Positions 33,944 to 43,312 of a DNA stretch of 64,000 nucleotides are shown piece after piece. Position numbers and translations under genes: made by a program. The first letter of the stretch is position 1; every line of letters starts with the position of its first letter. Below the pieces are notes generated by a model. It was not told the DNA's origin. It saw only the letters and a program-made list of their open reading frames with translations, and did not search any database. The DNA lies in NCBI RefSeq assembly GCF_008364825.1, contig NZ_VTTO01000008.1, positions 248,001-312,000 on the forward strand, written 5' to 3'. The stretch is from Azospirillum sp. B21. GTDB taxonomy: Bacteria; Pseudomonadota; Alphaproteobacteria; Azospirillales; Azospirillaceae.

Positions 33944-35293
33944 TCAGGCCGTCGCCACCAGCTTCGGGTTCTTCTTCCACTCTTCCATGATGAGCTGGGC
34001 CTTATGGCGGTCCTCGCTGGTCAGCTGGGTGCCAAGCTCATGCGCCTTGGCCTCCAACGTCTCGCGCTCAGGTCCGGGCTGGGCGGCGGCGGCCATGATA
34101 TACCAGACATAGGCCTGGATGGGATTGTACGCCTTGCCGTCAGGGTTGGCGTAAAGCGCACCCAGGTTGGTCATGGCGCCGGTGTGACCCTGTGCCGCAG
34201 CCTTGCGCAGCCAGTCCACGCCCTCCACCATCTCGGGCCGGCCGCCCCAGCCATGGACCAGCATCAGCCCCAGATTGACCTGGGCGCCGACATTGCCCTG
34301 CATCGCCGCCTTGCGGTACCAGACCGCCGCCTCGGCATGGTCGGGCGGTCCAGCCAGGCCGTTGGAGAATATCAGCCCCAGATTGAACTGAGCGTTGACG
34401 TTGCCCTGCTCGGCCGACAGGCGGCACCATTTCAGGGTTTCGCGGTAATCCTTGGGCACCCCGTGCCCGCGGGCATAGAGCAGGCCGAGATTGACCTGGG
34501 CCACCGGATGGCCCTGCTCGGCCGCTTGGCGGTAGAACTCCGCCGCGCGGGCCGGGTCGGCCTCCACCCCGCTGCCGTGCTCGTAGATGATGGCGAGCGC
34601 GAGCTGGGAATTGACGAAGCCCTGCGCGGCGGCGCGCCCATACCAGGCGATCGCCTGATCGATGTCGCGCTCCACCCCCTGCCCGTTGGCGTAGAGGGAG
34701 GCGAGCGCATGCTGGGCGACGGCATAGTCCTGCTCGGCCGACCGCCGGTACCAGTCGGCGGCGGCGGCATGGTCCTGCGGCACCCCCTGCCCGAAAGCAT
34801 GGAGCAGGCCCATATGGTGCTGCGCCTCGGCATGGCTGGCTTCGGCGGCCAGCCGGTACCAATGCAGGGCCTGGGCGATGTCCGGCGTGATGCCGAGCCC
34901 GTTGGGATAGAGCAGGGCCAGGTTCGCCTCGGCCGTCGGCGGGCTGGCTTTGGAGACGGTCTTGTACCAGCGCACCGGCAAGGCATTCTCCTGCGCCGCC
35001 CCTTCGCCGTTGGCGTAGCACAGGGCGAGCGAGAACTGTGCCTCCCGGTGGCCCTGCTCGGCCGCCTTGCGGAACCAATGGGCGGCGTCGCCGAAATCGC
35101 GCACCACCCCCTGGCCGCGGGCATAGAGCTGGCCCATGCGGAACTGCGCCTCGGCGTGGCCCTGCTCGGCCAGCGGCATCCAGTTGGCCACGGCACCGGC
35201 ATAGTCCTCCGCCTCGAAGGCGGCAAGACCTTGCTGGAAGTCCGGCTTGCGGGAAGTGGTGGATTTGCTTCGCTTCAGCAGTTTGCCGAACAC
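33944..35293 (-). CDS. Sel1-like repeat protein
   Basis: 449 aa made of about ten 36-residue Sel1 repeats, for example AEAQFRMGQLYARGQGVVRD with AAHWFRKAAEQGH, and PVAQVNLGLLYARGHGVPKD. A basic N-terminus (MFGKLLKRSKSTTSRK) precedes; there is no signal peptide or membrane helix, so it is likely cytoplasmic. Sel1 arrays are protein-interaction scaffolds. It starts 2 bp after the HlyD stop and ends 19 bp before the GT2 start, inside the secretion operon, so it probably adapts the transporter, substrate or glycosyltransferase to each other. The specific partner is unknown. Confidence 0.9.
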   Translation of the reverse strand: MFGKLLKRSKSTTSRKPDFQQGLAAFEAEDYAGAVANWMPLAEQGHAEAQFRMGQLYARGQGVVRDFGDAAHWFRKAAEQGHREAQFSLALCYANGEGAAQENALPVRWYKTVSKASPPTAEANLALLYPNGLGITPDIAQALHWYRLAAEASHAEAQHHMGLLHAFGQGVPQDHAAAADWYRRSAEQDYAVAQHALASLYANGQGVERDIDQAIAWYGRAAAQGFVNSQLALAIIYEHGSGVEADPARAAEFYRQAAEQGHPVAQVNLGLLYARGHGVPKDYRETLKWCRLSAEQGNVNAQFNLGLIFSNGLAGPPDHAEAAVWYRKAAMQGNVGAQVNLGLMLVHGWGGRPEMVEGVDWLRKAAAQGHTGAMTNLGALYANPDGKAYNPIQAYVWYIMAAAAQPGPERETLEAKAHELGTQLTSEDRHKAQLIMEEWKKNPKLVATA

Positions 35294-35295
35294 AA

Positions 35296-36729
35296 TCAGG
35301 GCTCCCGCAGGCTTTCGTCGACCCCGCGCAGGATGGGGCGCAGGAAATAGGTGATGATCCGGCGTTCGCCGACCTTGATGTCGGCCGTCAGCGGCATGCC
35401 GGGGATCAGGCGGAAGTTGGACGGAACATTGTCCAGCGTGGTCGTCAGCAGCTTGATCCGCGCCCGATAGTAAAGCGCCCCGCCAGCGTCATCCTTGTTC
35501 GAGAAGGAGTCCTCGCTGATCGTCGTCACTTCGCCGTCGAGCGAGCCGTGCTGCATGTAGGGATAGGCGTCCAGCTTGACCCGCACCTTATCGCCGATCT
35601 GGACGAAGGAAAGCTCGCGGGCGTCGATGTTGGCCTCGACCTCCAGGGGGGAGCCGACCGGAACCAGGGTGAAGAGCGGCTCCGCCTCCTTGGCGATGGA
35701 GCCGGGAGTGGCCTTGGGCGAGACCTCCAGCACGATGGCATCGACGGGTGAGTCGAGCTGGACCAGCGACTGGCGCTTGCGCGCCTTGGTCAGCTGCTCG
35801 CGCAACGCCTCGCGCTCGTTGCTCTGGGTGGTCAGCTCCTCGATGATCTTGCCATTCCACTGCTGGATGAAGACGTCGCGCTCGGCCAACAGGGCCTGGA
35901 GGTCGTGACGGTTGCCCTGCAGCTCGTTCTGGTTCAGGACCAGGTTGCGCTCGATGTCGATGCGGTCGCTGGTGGCCTGCAAGAGGTTCAGCTTGCTGCC
36001 GACCTGGGTGGCCAGCAAGGACGAGCGCATGTTCTCGATCTCGCGCACCACCTTCAGCCGCTCGTTCAGATGGACGCGGTCCATCTCGTATTTGGAGACG
36101 TTGGACTGCAGCCTCGCCAGCTTCTCCTCGTAATTCTGCATCTGCGACTGGTACTGGGCCTGGCGCTCACGCCACAGCGCCTGCTGCAGCGTGCCGTAGC
36201 CGTAGCGGTCGCTGCCGCCGACGAAGGGCTTGCCGTCATGCTCGGCCTCCAGCCGGGCGACCATCGCGTCGGCGTTGGCGAGACGGGATTCCAGCTGCTG
36301 GACATCGGCCTGGGTGAAGGTCGGGTCCAGCGTCGCCAGCACTTGGCCCCGATGCACGACGTCGCCGGCACGGACGAGAACCTGCTTGATCGCCGCCATC
36401 TCCAGCGGCTGGACCATCACGTTGGGCTCGGTCGAGATGATCTTGCCCTGCGAGGCGACGATCTTGTCCAGGTAGGACAGCGACGCCCAGGCGATCAGGC
36501 CGATGACGAACAAGGCCAGCAGATGCAGCGTGACGCGGGCCAGGAACGGATCGGGGGCGTTCTGGATCGCCTCCGTGTCCTTCTGGAAGGCCCCGATCGC
36601 CGCCTTTCCGCGTGCCTTGGCCTGCTTGTCGAGCGGGCTGGCCGACGGGCGCGGCACCGCATCGTTGGCAGGAACACGCGCCGTCTCAATTTTCGCAAGC
36701 TTCTGTGCGGTCGGCTTCTGTGCGGACAC
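35296..36729 (-). CDS. HlyD-family type I secretion membrane fusion protein
   Basis: 477 aa. A cytoplasmic N-terminus of about 65 residues leads to one membrane helix (RVTLHLLALFVIGLIAWASL, about 66-85). Then come the lipoyl-like half motif (EMAAIKQVLVRAGDVVHRGQ), a long coiled coil (about 130-330), the returning lipoyl half (SPVDAIVLEVSPKATPGSI) and the beta-barrel/C-terminal RLIPGMPLTADIKVGERRII, the signature of HlyD adaptors. It links the inner-membrane ABC transporter to an outer-membrane TolC-type channel, which is not encoded here. It lies 12 bp after the ABC gene and 2 bp before the Sel1 gene. Confidence 0.95.
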   Translation of the reverse strand: MSAQKPTAQKLAKIETARVPANDAVPRPSASPLDKQAKARGKAAIGAFQKDTEAIQNAPDPFLARVTLHLLALFVIGLIAWASLSYLDKIVASQGKIISTEPNVMVQPLEMAAIKQVLVRAGDVVHRGQVLATLDPTFTQADVQQLESRLANADAMVARLEAEHDGKPFVGGSDRYGYGTLQQALWRERQAQYQSQMQNYEEKLARLQSNVSKYEMDRVHLNERLKVVREIENMRSSLLATQVGSKLNLLQATSDRIDIERNLVLNQNELQGNRHDLQALLAERDVFIQQWNGKIIEELTTQSNEREALREQLTKARKRQSLVQLDSPVDAIVLEVSPKATPGSIAKEAEPLFTLVPVGSPLEVEANIDARELSFVQIGDKVRVKLDAYPYMQHGSLDGEVTTISEDSFSNKDDAGGALYYRARIKLLTTTLDNVPSNFRLIPGMPLTADIKVGERRIITYFLRPILRGVDESLREP

Positions 36730-36741
36730 GGGCGCGCGCTC

Positions 36742-38979
36742 CTAGATGTGCCGGTTCTGCTGGTGCCAGAGATGCTGGTAGATGGCGCAGCGTTCCAGCA
36801 GCTCGTCGTGGCGACCGCTGTCCACCACCTTGCCGCGGTCCATCACCAGGATGGTGTCGGACGGCACCAGCGACGACAGGCGGTGCGAGATGATGATCAC
36901 GGTGCGGCCGCGGGCGATGTTCATCAGGTTGGCTTGGACGATCGCCTCGCTCTCGGCATCGAGCGCCGAGGTCGCCTCGTCCATGATCAGGATCTTCGGG
37001 TTGGTCAGGAGCGCGCGGGCGATGGCCAGACGCTGGCGCTGACCGCCGGACAGGTTGGACGAGCCTTCCTCCAGCATGGTGTCCAGCCCCTTGGGCAGCC
37101 GCTCGACGAACTCGTCGGCGCCGGCCAGATGGATGACCTTCAGGATCTCCTCGGTCGTCGCCCCCGGCTTGGCGGCGGAGACGTTCTCGCGGATGGTGCC
37201 GGTGAACAGGAAGTTGTCCTGCAGCACCACGCCGATCGAGGCGCGCAGATGGTCGAGGTCGTATTCGCGCAAGTCCCGGCCGTCGATGCGGATCAGCCCC
37301 TCCTGCGCCCGGTGCAATCCCTGCAGAAGCCGGGTCAGCGTCGTCTTGCCCGAGCCCGAGCGGCCCATCACGCCGAGGATGATGCCTTCGGCGGCGGTGA
37401 AGGACACGCCGTCCAGCGCCGGCGGCGAGGAGGGGGCGTAGCGGAAGCGGACGTCCTGGAACTCGACCGTGCCGCGCAGCGGCGTGCGCAGGCCGCGGCC
37501 GGTGCGGCCCTCTTCCGGCGGGTGGTTCATGATCGTGCCTAGCATCTGGACCGAGATCGACACCTCCTGGTACTGCTGGACCAGCTGGGCCATCTGCAAG
37601 AGCGGCTGGGTGACGCGGCCGGCCAGGATGTAGAAGGCGATGAGCGCCCCCATCATCAGCTCGCCGTTCAGCGCCAGATAGGTGCCGAGGCCCAGCAGGG
37701 AGGCCATCATCAGCTGGTTCAGCGGCATGGCCACCGTCTGGCCGATGATCATGATGCGGCCGACATCGAAGCGCTGTTCGGCGGCGCGGGCGACGCGGTG
37801 GTCCCACTCCTGCTTCTGGCGGGCATCGAGCGCCAGCGACTTCACCGTGCGCATGCCGTGGATGTTCTCAATCAGGAAGGACTGCTGGCGCACCTCGGCC
37901 TGGTAGAGATCCTTCAGCCGCCCTTTGATCAGCGGGATCATGATGCCGATGTTGATCGCCATCAGCACGGAGAATGCCAGGACCAGGACGGTCAGCGGCA
38001 CGCTGTACATGAACATGATCGGCAGGAAGATCACCAGCGAGACCAGGTCCAGCAGCGTCATGAAGAGCTGACCGGTCAGAAAGTTGCGGATGCGCTCGGC
38101 CTGCTGGGCGTTCTTGACGATCTCGCCCGACGACACCCGCTCGAAATAATGCATCGGCAGGCCGACGAGCTTGTTGAAGACCTGGACGTTCATCTTCGCG
38201 TCGATCTTCTTCGTGGCATACAGCATCAGGTACTGGCGCAGGTAGGAGAAGGCCGCCTCGAACAGGATGACGCCGACCATGCCGATCATCAGGACGCTGA
38301 GCGTGCCCATGCTGCGGTGGACCAGCACGCGGTCGATCACCAGCTGGAAGAAGATCGGCACGGCGAGCGCGAACAGGCTCATCAGGATCGCCGCGATGCC
38401 GATGTCGCGGAAGATGCGCTTGTGGCGCAGGATCTCCACCAGGAACCACTTCAGGCCGAAGGGCTGCTCGGTGTCGGAGATGCCGTAGTCGCGCTTCAGC
38501 AGCACCACCTCGCCGGCCCAGGCCTGGCTCAGGCGGATGCGGTCGACCGGCAGGATCAGCTCCTGGCCGGCAAGCGGATCCTGCAGGATGGCAACGTCGG
38601 TATCGCCCTGCTTGCCGAAGCCGACGACCACCATCGAGTTGCCGTTGCGCAGGCGCAGGATGGCGGGGAAGGCATCCTGGAGCTTGCCCAGATCCTCCCA
38701 GTCCAGCGTCGTCGCCTCGGCCTTCAGGCCGATCGACTTGGCGACGCGCAGGAGGCGAGCGGTGTCCAACTCCTCGTTCCCGATGACGTTGCTGTGCTGA
38801 AGCCGCTCGGCCGAGACATCGAGGCCACGCTGGCGCGCGACGGCAGCCAGGGAATGCAACCCGGTGTGGGCGCAGGGGACTTCCGCAGCAAGGGTCATGG
38901 GAACCGCCGTAAAGAATTGGGAGTGCGTCGCGAAAGCAAGGTCTTCATACCGTTCGATCACCCGGTCTCGATCGACCAT
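36742..38979 (-). CDS. Type I secretion ABC transporter (HlyB-like, C39-like domain without cysteine)
   Basis: 745 aa from the ATG at 38979 with AAGGAG 3 nt upstream; an upstream in-frame extension to 39156 looks non-coding. Residues about 30-155 are a peptidase-C39-like domain in which the catalytic Cys is missing (AHTGLHSLAAVARQRGLD), as in HlyB-type exporters of uncleaved substrates. The six-helix ABC membrane domain spans about 180-460. The ATPase has Walker A GVMGRSGSGKTTLTR, signature NLSGGQRQRLAIARA, Walker B KILIMDEATSALDAES and the H-loop IIISHRLSSL. First gene of the operon running to 30541. No RTX-type substrate gene was found next to it. Confidence 0.95.
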   Translation of the reverse strand: MVDRDRVIERYEDLAFATHSQFFTAVPMTLAAEVPCAHTGLHSLAAVARQRGLDVSAERLQHSNVIGNEELDTARLLRVAKSIGLKAEATTLDWEDLGKLQDAFPAILRLRNGNSMVVVGFGKQGDTDVAILQDPLAGQELILPVDRIRLSQAWAGEVVLLKRDYGISDTEQPFGLKWFLVEILRHKRIFRDIGIAAILMSLFALAVPIFFQLVIDRVLVHRSMGTLSVLMIGMVGVILFEAAFSYLRQYLMLYATKKIDAKMNVQVFNKLVGLPMHYFERVSSGEIVKNAQQAERIRNFLTGQLFMTLLDLVSLVIFLPIMFMYSVPLTVLVLAFSVLMAINIGIMIPLIKGRLKDLYQAEVRQQSFLIENIHGMRTVKSLALDARQKQEWDHRVARAAEQRFDVGRIMIIGQTVAMPLNQLMMASLLGLGTYLALNGELMMGALIAFYILAGRVTQPLLQMAQLVQQYQEVSISVQMLGTIMNHPPEEGRTGRGLRTPLRGTVEFQDVRFRYAPSSPPALDGVSFTAAEGIILGVMGRSGSGKTTLTRLLQGLHRAQEGLIRIDGRDLREYDLDHLRASIGVVLQDNFLFTGTIRENVSAAKPGATTEEILKVIHLAGADEFVERLPKGLDTMLEEGSSNLSGGQRQRLAIARALLTNPKILIMDEATSALDAESEAIVQANLMNIARGRTVIIISHRLSSLVPSDTILVMDRGKVVDSGRHDELLERCAIYQHLWHQQNRHI

Positions 38980-39261
38980 GCGCTCCTTGGGTTGGGAGGC
39001 GCGACGAAGCGCGTAGAGTCCACCAGTTGCGGACGATGCATGCCCACGCGATTCCGTTGAGATAGCAGAAGAGGCACAACAGCGGCAAGCCATCTGTCCC
39101 AGGAGCCATCGGCCATCCATCATATGTCTCCGCACCCTGTGTCCGTTGCGGCACATCCGTGCAGGGACGAGATGCCGCTTGCAGACAGCGCACGGTCGTT
39201 GCTATCGACCGGCGGGACGGTTCTTTGCCGACGAAGACTTGAAAGCCAAGCGGTCAGACGG
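38980..39261. promoter_or_regulatory. Divergent promoter region between the secretion operon and the TPR-GT41 gene
   Basis: 282 bp separating divergent starts. I see no consensus -35/-10 pair, palindrome or small gene with a ribosome site. If the GT41 gene starts at the alternative ATG 39172, the true gap is shorter. Confidence 0.35.
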
Positions 39262-41220
39262 ATGAAAAAGCCTTCACGCAAGCAGGCCAAGGCCAAACGC
39301 CCGGCCATTCAGGCCCCCTCCTTGCGGAGTGCGGCCCCGGCCGCCGCTGCTCCGGCGGCGGACGCCGGCTTCGCCCGCGCGCTGACCCTGCACCGGGACG
39401 GCCGGACGGCGGAAGCGGAGGCGGGATACCGCGCCGTGCTGGCCGCCGATCCGGGCCATCCCAACGCCAACAACAACCTCGCCATCATCCTGCGCGCGCG
39501 CGGCGACTGGGAGGAGGCGCTCAGCTGCTACCGCCGGGCGATCGACCGCAACGCCGGCGATCCCTTCGTCCACAGCAACCACGGCTGCCTGCTGCTGGAC
39601 ATGGGCCGGAGCGCGGAGGCGGAGGAGGCGCTGCGCACCGCCATCCGGCTGAAGCCCGACTATGCCGAGGCCCATTTCAACCTGGCCAACATCCTGCGCA
39701 GCCTTGGCGACCGCGAGGCTGCCCGCGCCGCCTACGGCGAGGCGTTGCGCCTGAAGCCCGACATGGCGGCGGCCCTGTGCAACCTGGGCGACCTGCACAA
39801 AGGGGCGGTCGAACTCGCACGCGCGGTGGACTGCTTCGTCGCCGCACTGAAGGCCGATCCGAAATCGGCCGAGGCCTGGAACAACCTGGGCGAGACGCTG
39901 AAGGAGATGGGCCGCATCGAGGAGGCGATCACCGTCTTCCAGAAGGGTCTGGAGGCGCATCCAACCCACGCCCTGATGCACTCCAACCTGCTGCTGGCCC
40001 TGCACTACACCCCGGCCGTCCCGCCCGAGACCATCTTCAAGGCCCATGCGGTGTGGGCGCAGCGCCATGCCGATCCGCTGCTGCCCGCCGGCAAGCGCCA
40101 CGCCAACCCGCGCGATCCCGACCGCCGCCTGCGCGTCGGCTATGTCTCGCCGGACTTCTGCGCCCATTCCGTCGCCTTCTTCGCCGAGCCGCTGATCCGC
40201 GAGCATGACCGCAGCCGCTTCGAGGTGTTCTGCTATCATGCCGCCGCGCGCTCGGACGTCGTCACCGCAAGGCTGAAGGGGATGGCCGACGGCTGGCGGT
40301 CGCTGGTCGGGGTGGACGACGCGCGCGCCGCCGCGCTGATCGAGCAGGACGGCATCGACATCCTGGTCGACCTGACCGGCCACACCGCCAACAACCGCCT
40401 GACCCTGTTCGCCCGCAAGCCGGCGCCGGTCCAGGTCAGCTGGCTGGGCTATCCCGACACCACGGGCATGCGCGCCATCGACTGGCGCTTCAGCGACGCC
40501 ATCGCCGAGCCGCCCGGCGAGGCCGACCGGCTGAGCGCCGAGCGCATCCACCGCCTGCCGCACGGCTTCCACAGCTATCGTCCGCCGGTGGACGTCGCCC
40601 CGCCGGCCGAGCCGCCGCTGCTCGCCAACGGCCATGTCACCTTCGGCTCCTTCAACAACACCTCCAAGGTGACGGGAGAGGTGGTGCGGGTCTGGTCGGA
40701 GATCCTGAAGCGGGTGCCAAACTCCCGCCTGATCATCAAGAGCGCCCAGATGGGCGACGAGGAGACGCGCCGGCGCTACCTGAACACCTTCGTCCAGTTC
40801 GGGATCGACGCCGGCCGCATCGAGCTCTTGGCCCGCATCGACGCCGCCGACGGCCATCTGCGCGCCTACGACCGCATCGACATCGGGCTCGACCCCTTCC
40901 CCTACAACGGCACCACCACCACCTGCGAGGCGCTGTGGATGGGCGTGCCGGTGGTGACGTGGGCCGGCGCCAACCATGTCGGCCGCGTCGGCGCCAGCCT
41001 GCTGACCCATTGCGGGTTGAGCGAGCTGGTGGCATCCGACGAGGCGGGCTACATCGCCACCGCGGTGGACCTCGCCGGCGACGCCGACCGGCTGGCGCAG
41101 TTGCGCCGGACCATGCGCGACCGGCTGAACGCCGCTCCGCTGACCGACTACACGGGCTTCGCCCGCGGGGTCGAGACGGCCTACCGCTCCATGTGGCAGG
41201 ACTGGGTGGCCAAGGGGTGA
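39262..41220 (+). CDS. TPR-containing GT41 (SPINDLY/OGT-like) glycosyltransferase
   Basis: 652 aa from ATG 39262 (MKKPSRKQAKAKR, basic start); ATG 39172 has a better ribosome site (AGGGACGAG) and adds 30 residues. Residues about 35-265 are seven TPRs (AHFNLANILRSLGDREAARA and similar). The catalytic region has RLRVGYVSPDFCAHSVAFFA, DILVDLTGHTANNRLTLFAR, VQVSWLGYPDTTGM, FGSFNNTSKVTGEVVRVWSE and IGLDPFPYNGTTTTCEALWM, the typical GT41 blocks. Predicted cytoplasmic protein O-glycosyltransferase. It is a paralogue of 10780-12765 and is followed with a 4-bp overlap by an APH-fold kinase. Confidence 0.92.
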   Translation: MKKPSRKQAKAKRPAIQAPSLRSAAPAAAAPAADAGFARALTLHRDGRTAEAEAGYRAVLAADPGHPNANNNLAIILRARGDWEEALSCYRRAIDRNAGDPFVHSNHGCLLLDMGRSAEAEEALRTAIRLKPDYAEAHFNLANILRSLGDREAARAAYGEALRLKPDMAAALCNLGDLHKGAVELARAVDCFVAALKADPKSAEAWNNLGETLKEMGRIEEAITVFQKGLEAHPTHALMHSNLLLALHYTPAVPPETIFKAHAVWAQRHADPLLPAGKRHANPRDPDRRLRVGYVSPDFCAHSVAFFAEPLIREHDRSRFEVFCYHAAARSDVVTARLKGMADGWRSLVGVDDARAAALIEQDGIDILVDLTGHTANNRLTLFARKPAPVQVSWLGYPDTTGMRAIDWRFSDAIAEPPGEADRLSAERIHRLPHGFHSYRPPVDVAPPAEPPLLANGHVTFGSFNNTSKVTGEVVRVWSEILKRVPNSRLIIKSAQMGDEETRRRYLNTFVQFGIDAGRIELLARIDAADGHLRAYDRIDIGLDPFPYNGTTTTCEALWMGVPVVTWAGANHVGRVGASLLTHCGLSELVASDEAGYIATAVDLAGDADRLAQLRRTMRDRLNAAPLTDYTGFARGVETAYRSMWQDWVAKG

Positions 41221-42230
41221 GGAGCGGAAAGGCAGTGAACGGGAAGGCGGGGGACGGGGTGGGAGCGGCCGATGCCAACACCGCCGCTGCCGGCTTGGCT
41301 TTGCCGGATGACGATGGCCGGCTGATCCTGGTGAAGGAGTTGCACGGGCATTCCGGCTGCCGGCTACTGCTGCTGCGGGAACGCGATTGCGACGCGTACC
41401 GCGTGCGCAAGATCTCCGGCTCCGCCGATTACGACACCCGGCTGCGCAACCAGCGGCACAAGCAGGGGGAGATGGCGGCCTTGGGCCTGCCCTGCCCGGC
41501 GGTGCTGAAGGACGGGCTGCTGGAGGGCGGCGAACTGGCCGGACGCTACTGCTTCGATATGGAGTATGTGCGGGGCCAGAGCCTGGGGGACGTGCTGGAG
41601 CATGGCGACAGCGCCCTGTTCGACACGGTCGCCCGCTCGCTTGCCGCCACGCTGCGCGGGCTGGCGGCGACCGTGTCCGGCTGTCTGCCCGCCGGCCTGT
41701 TCCTGGACAAGATCGCCGCCATCGCCACCGCCGTCCCGCCCTGCCTGGAGGGCGGCAACGATCCGGGCGGGATGCGGGAGGCGATCGGCGAGACCGCCGC
41801 CCGCCTCGCCGCCCATGACTGGAACGGCATACCCGCCTCCCAGGGACATGGCGACATGACGGTGGAAAACGTGCTGCGGCGTCCGGACGACGGGCTTTGC
41901 TTCATTGATTTCCTCGACGGGCCGCTGAACTCCTGCTGGCTCGACGTCGCCAAGCTGCACCAGGACCTGCACGGCCACTGGTTCCTGCGCACCCTGCCGG
42001 AGGAACAGCGCTCCGGTCCGCGCGGCCGCGGCCTGCGCATCGCCGCCGCCAAGCTGGCCGCCTTGCTGCACGGCCACACCCACCCTCTCTGGCCCGACCT
42101 GTACGAGCGGTTGCCGGTGCTGACCCAGTTCCAGCTTTTCCGTATCGTGCCCTATTGCCGGTCGGACGAAGTCCTCGCCTTCGTCCTCCGGCGCATCCGA
42201 GACCTCGACAAGGACGCGACCTTCCCATGA
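41217..42230 (+). CDS. APH-fold phosphotransferase (sugar or choline-kinase-like)
   Basis: 337 aa from GTG 41217 (GTGA overlap with the upstream stop); GTG 41235 is an alternative. SQGHGDMTVENVL (about residues 209-221) is the HGDxxxxN catalytic loop of aminoglycoside/choline kinases, and LCFIDFLDGPLNSCWLDVAK carries the metal-binding Asp. The N-lobe reads HSGCRLLLLRERDCDAYRVR. The next gene, overlapping by 4 bp, is a nucleotidyltransferase-HAD protein, an arrangement reminiscent of LicA-LicC (kinase then cytidylyltransferase). It therefore probably phosphorylates a small sugar, polyol or amino alcohol for activation. Not an antibiotic-resistance gene by context. Confidence 0.8.
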   Translation: MRSGKAVNGKAGDGVGAADANTAAAGLALPDDDGRLILVKELHGHSGCRLLLLRERDCDAYRVRKISGSADYDTRLRNQRHKQGEMAALGLPCPAVLKDGLLEGGELAGRYCFDMEYVRGQSLGDVLEHGDSALFDTVARSLAATLRGLAATVSGCLPAGLFLDKIAAIATAVPPCLEGGNDPGGMREAIGETAARLAAHDWNGIPASQGHGDMTVENVLRRPDDGLCFIDFLDGPLNSCWLDVAKLHQDLHGHWFLRTLPEEQRSGPRGRGLRIAAAKLAALLHGHTHPLWPDLYERLPVLTQFQLFRIVPYCRSDEVLAFVLRRIRDLDKDATFP

Positions 42231-43291
42231 GCGGATACACCATCCTCCTCCCGGCCGCCGGACGGTCGAGCCGGTACCCCAACATGCGACCGAAATGGAT
42301 GCTGTCGACGCCCGAAGGCGCGCTGATGCTGCGCCGGGCGCTGGACTCGCTGGAGAGCGTCGCCCGCAGCCGGGTGGTCGTCGGCATCTTGCGCGAGCAC
42401 GAGGAGCGCTATGCCGCCACCGCCGGGATCCGCCGGGCGCTGGGCGAGGGGGTCGAGATCGTCGTCTTCGACGAGGTGACGCGCGGTCCGGCCGAAACCG
42501 CTTACGAGATGATCCGGCGCGCCGGCGTCGAGGGGCCGGTCATCATCAAGGATTCCGACAGCTGGTTCTCGCTGCCGGCTGCACCGGAGGGCAGCAACTT
42601 CGTTTGCATCGCCGATCTGCGGCGCAACCCCGGCGTCACCAACGTCGCCGGCAAAAGCTTCGTCTCGCTGAACGAACAGGGCATCGTCGTCAACATCTGG
42701 GAGAAGTCGGTCGAATCCAATTTCATCAGCGTCGGCGGCTATGTCTGGAATTCGGCCAGGCAGTATTGCGACATCTTCGATGCGCTGATGCGCAACGACC
42801 GCAACAGCGAGATCTTCATCTCGCACCTGATCTCCCAGGCGGTTCTGGACGGTTCGCTGTTCCTGGGCGTGGAGGTGGAGGGGCTGGTCGATGCCGGCAC
42901 CCTGCGCGAATGGACCGACCTGCAGCGGCGCATGCGCACCTTCTTCCTCGACTTCGACGGGGTCGTGGTCAAGAACAAGGGGCAGTATTTCCCGCCCTAC
43001 TGGACCGATCCCGACGAGCCGATTGCCGAAAACGTCGAATCGCTGCGCCGCTTGCAGGCCGAAGGGGCCCAGTTCGTCTTCGTCACCGCCCGTCCGGAAG
43101 AGCTGCGCGCTAAGGTCGAGGCGGTGCTGCGCGAGGCCGGACTGTCCTGGCACGCGCTGGTGATGGGATGCCACCACGGCCCACGGGTGCTGGTCAACGA
43201 CTTCGCCCCGTCCAACCCCTACCCGTCCGCCGAGGCGGTGAACATCCCCCGCAATGTCGGGCGTCTGTCCGACTTCATTGCCGGAGCCTAA
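42227..43291 (+). CDS. Nucleotidyltransferase fused to a HAD-like phosphatase domain
   Basis: 354 aa; its ATG overlaps the kinase stop (ATGA). The N-terminal domain (1-235) has ILLPAAGRSSRYPNMRPKWM, a variant of the GxGxR...PK nucleotide-binding loop, and VIIKDSDSWFSL (the D-x-D metal site). The C-terminal domain (about 238-354) is a HAD with intact FFLDFDGVVVKNKG and FVFVTARPEELR motifs and a late VLVNDFAPSNPYPS. It likely activates the product of the upstream kinase as an NDP derivative, with the HAD removing another phosphate. The same fold pairing as the hddC fusion at 27042, but here the HAD site is intact. Confidence 0.82.
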   Translation: MSGYTILLPAAGRSSRYPNMRPKWMLSTPEGALMLRRALDSLESVARSRVVVGILREHEERYAATAGIRRALGEGVEIVVFDEVTRGPAETAYEMIRRAGVEGPVIIKDSDSWFSLPAAPEGSNFVCIADLRRNPGVTNVAGKSFVSLNEQGIVVNIWEKSVESNFISVGGYVWNSARQYCDIFDALMRNDRNSEIFISHLISQAVLDGSLFLGVEVEGLVDAGTLREWTDLQRRMRTFFLDFDGVVVKNKGQYFPPYWTDPDEPIAENVESLRRLQAEGAQFVFVTARPEELRAKVEAVLREAGLSWHALVMGCHHGPRVLVNDFAPSNPYPSAEAVNIPRNVGRLSDFIAGA

Positions 43292-43312
43292 GGCCCAAAT
43301 CAGAGGTACAGG

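Noticed and set aside
36742-38979. C39 peptidase activity in the ABC transporter (RiPP-type leader cleavage)
   Set aside because: The catalytic cysteine is replaced in the CLD (AHTGLHSL), so it is scored as an HlyB-like non-cleaving exporter.
38945-39193. Short minus-strand frame upstream of the exporter as a precursor peptide
   Set aside because: It overlaps the exporter start, lacks a ribosome site and has no leader/core pattern.
41217-42230. Aminoglycoside-resistance phosphotransferase
   Set aside because: The APH fold is shared with sugar and choline kinases, and the gene is coupled to a nucleotidyltransferase in a glycan operon.
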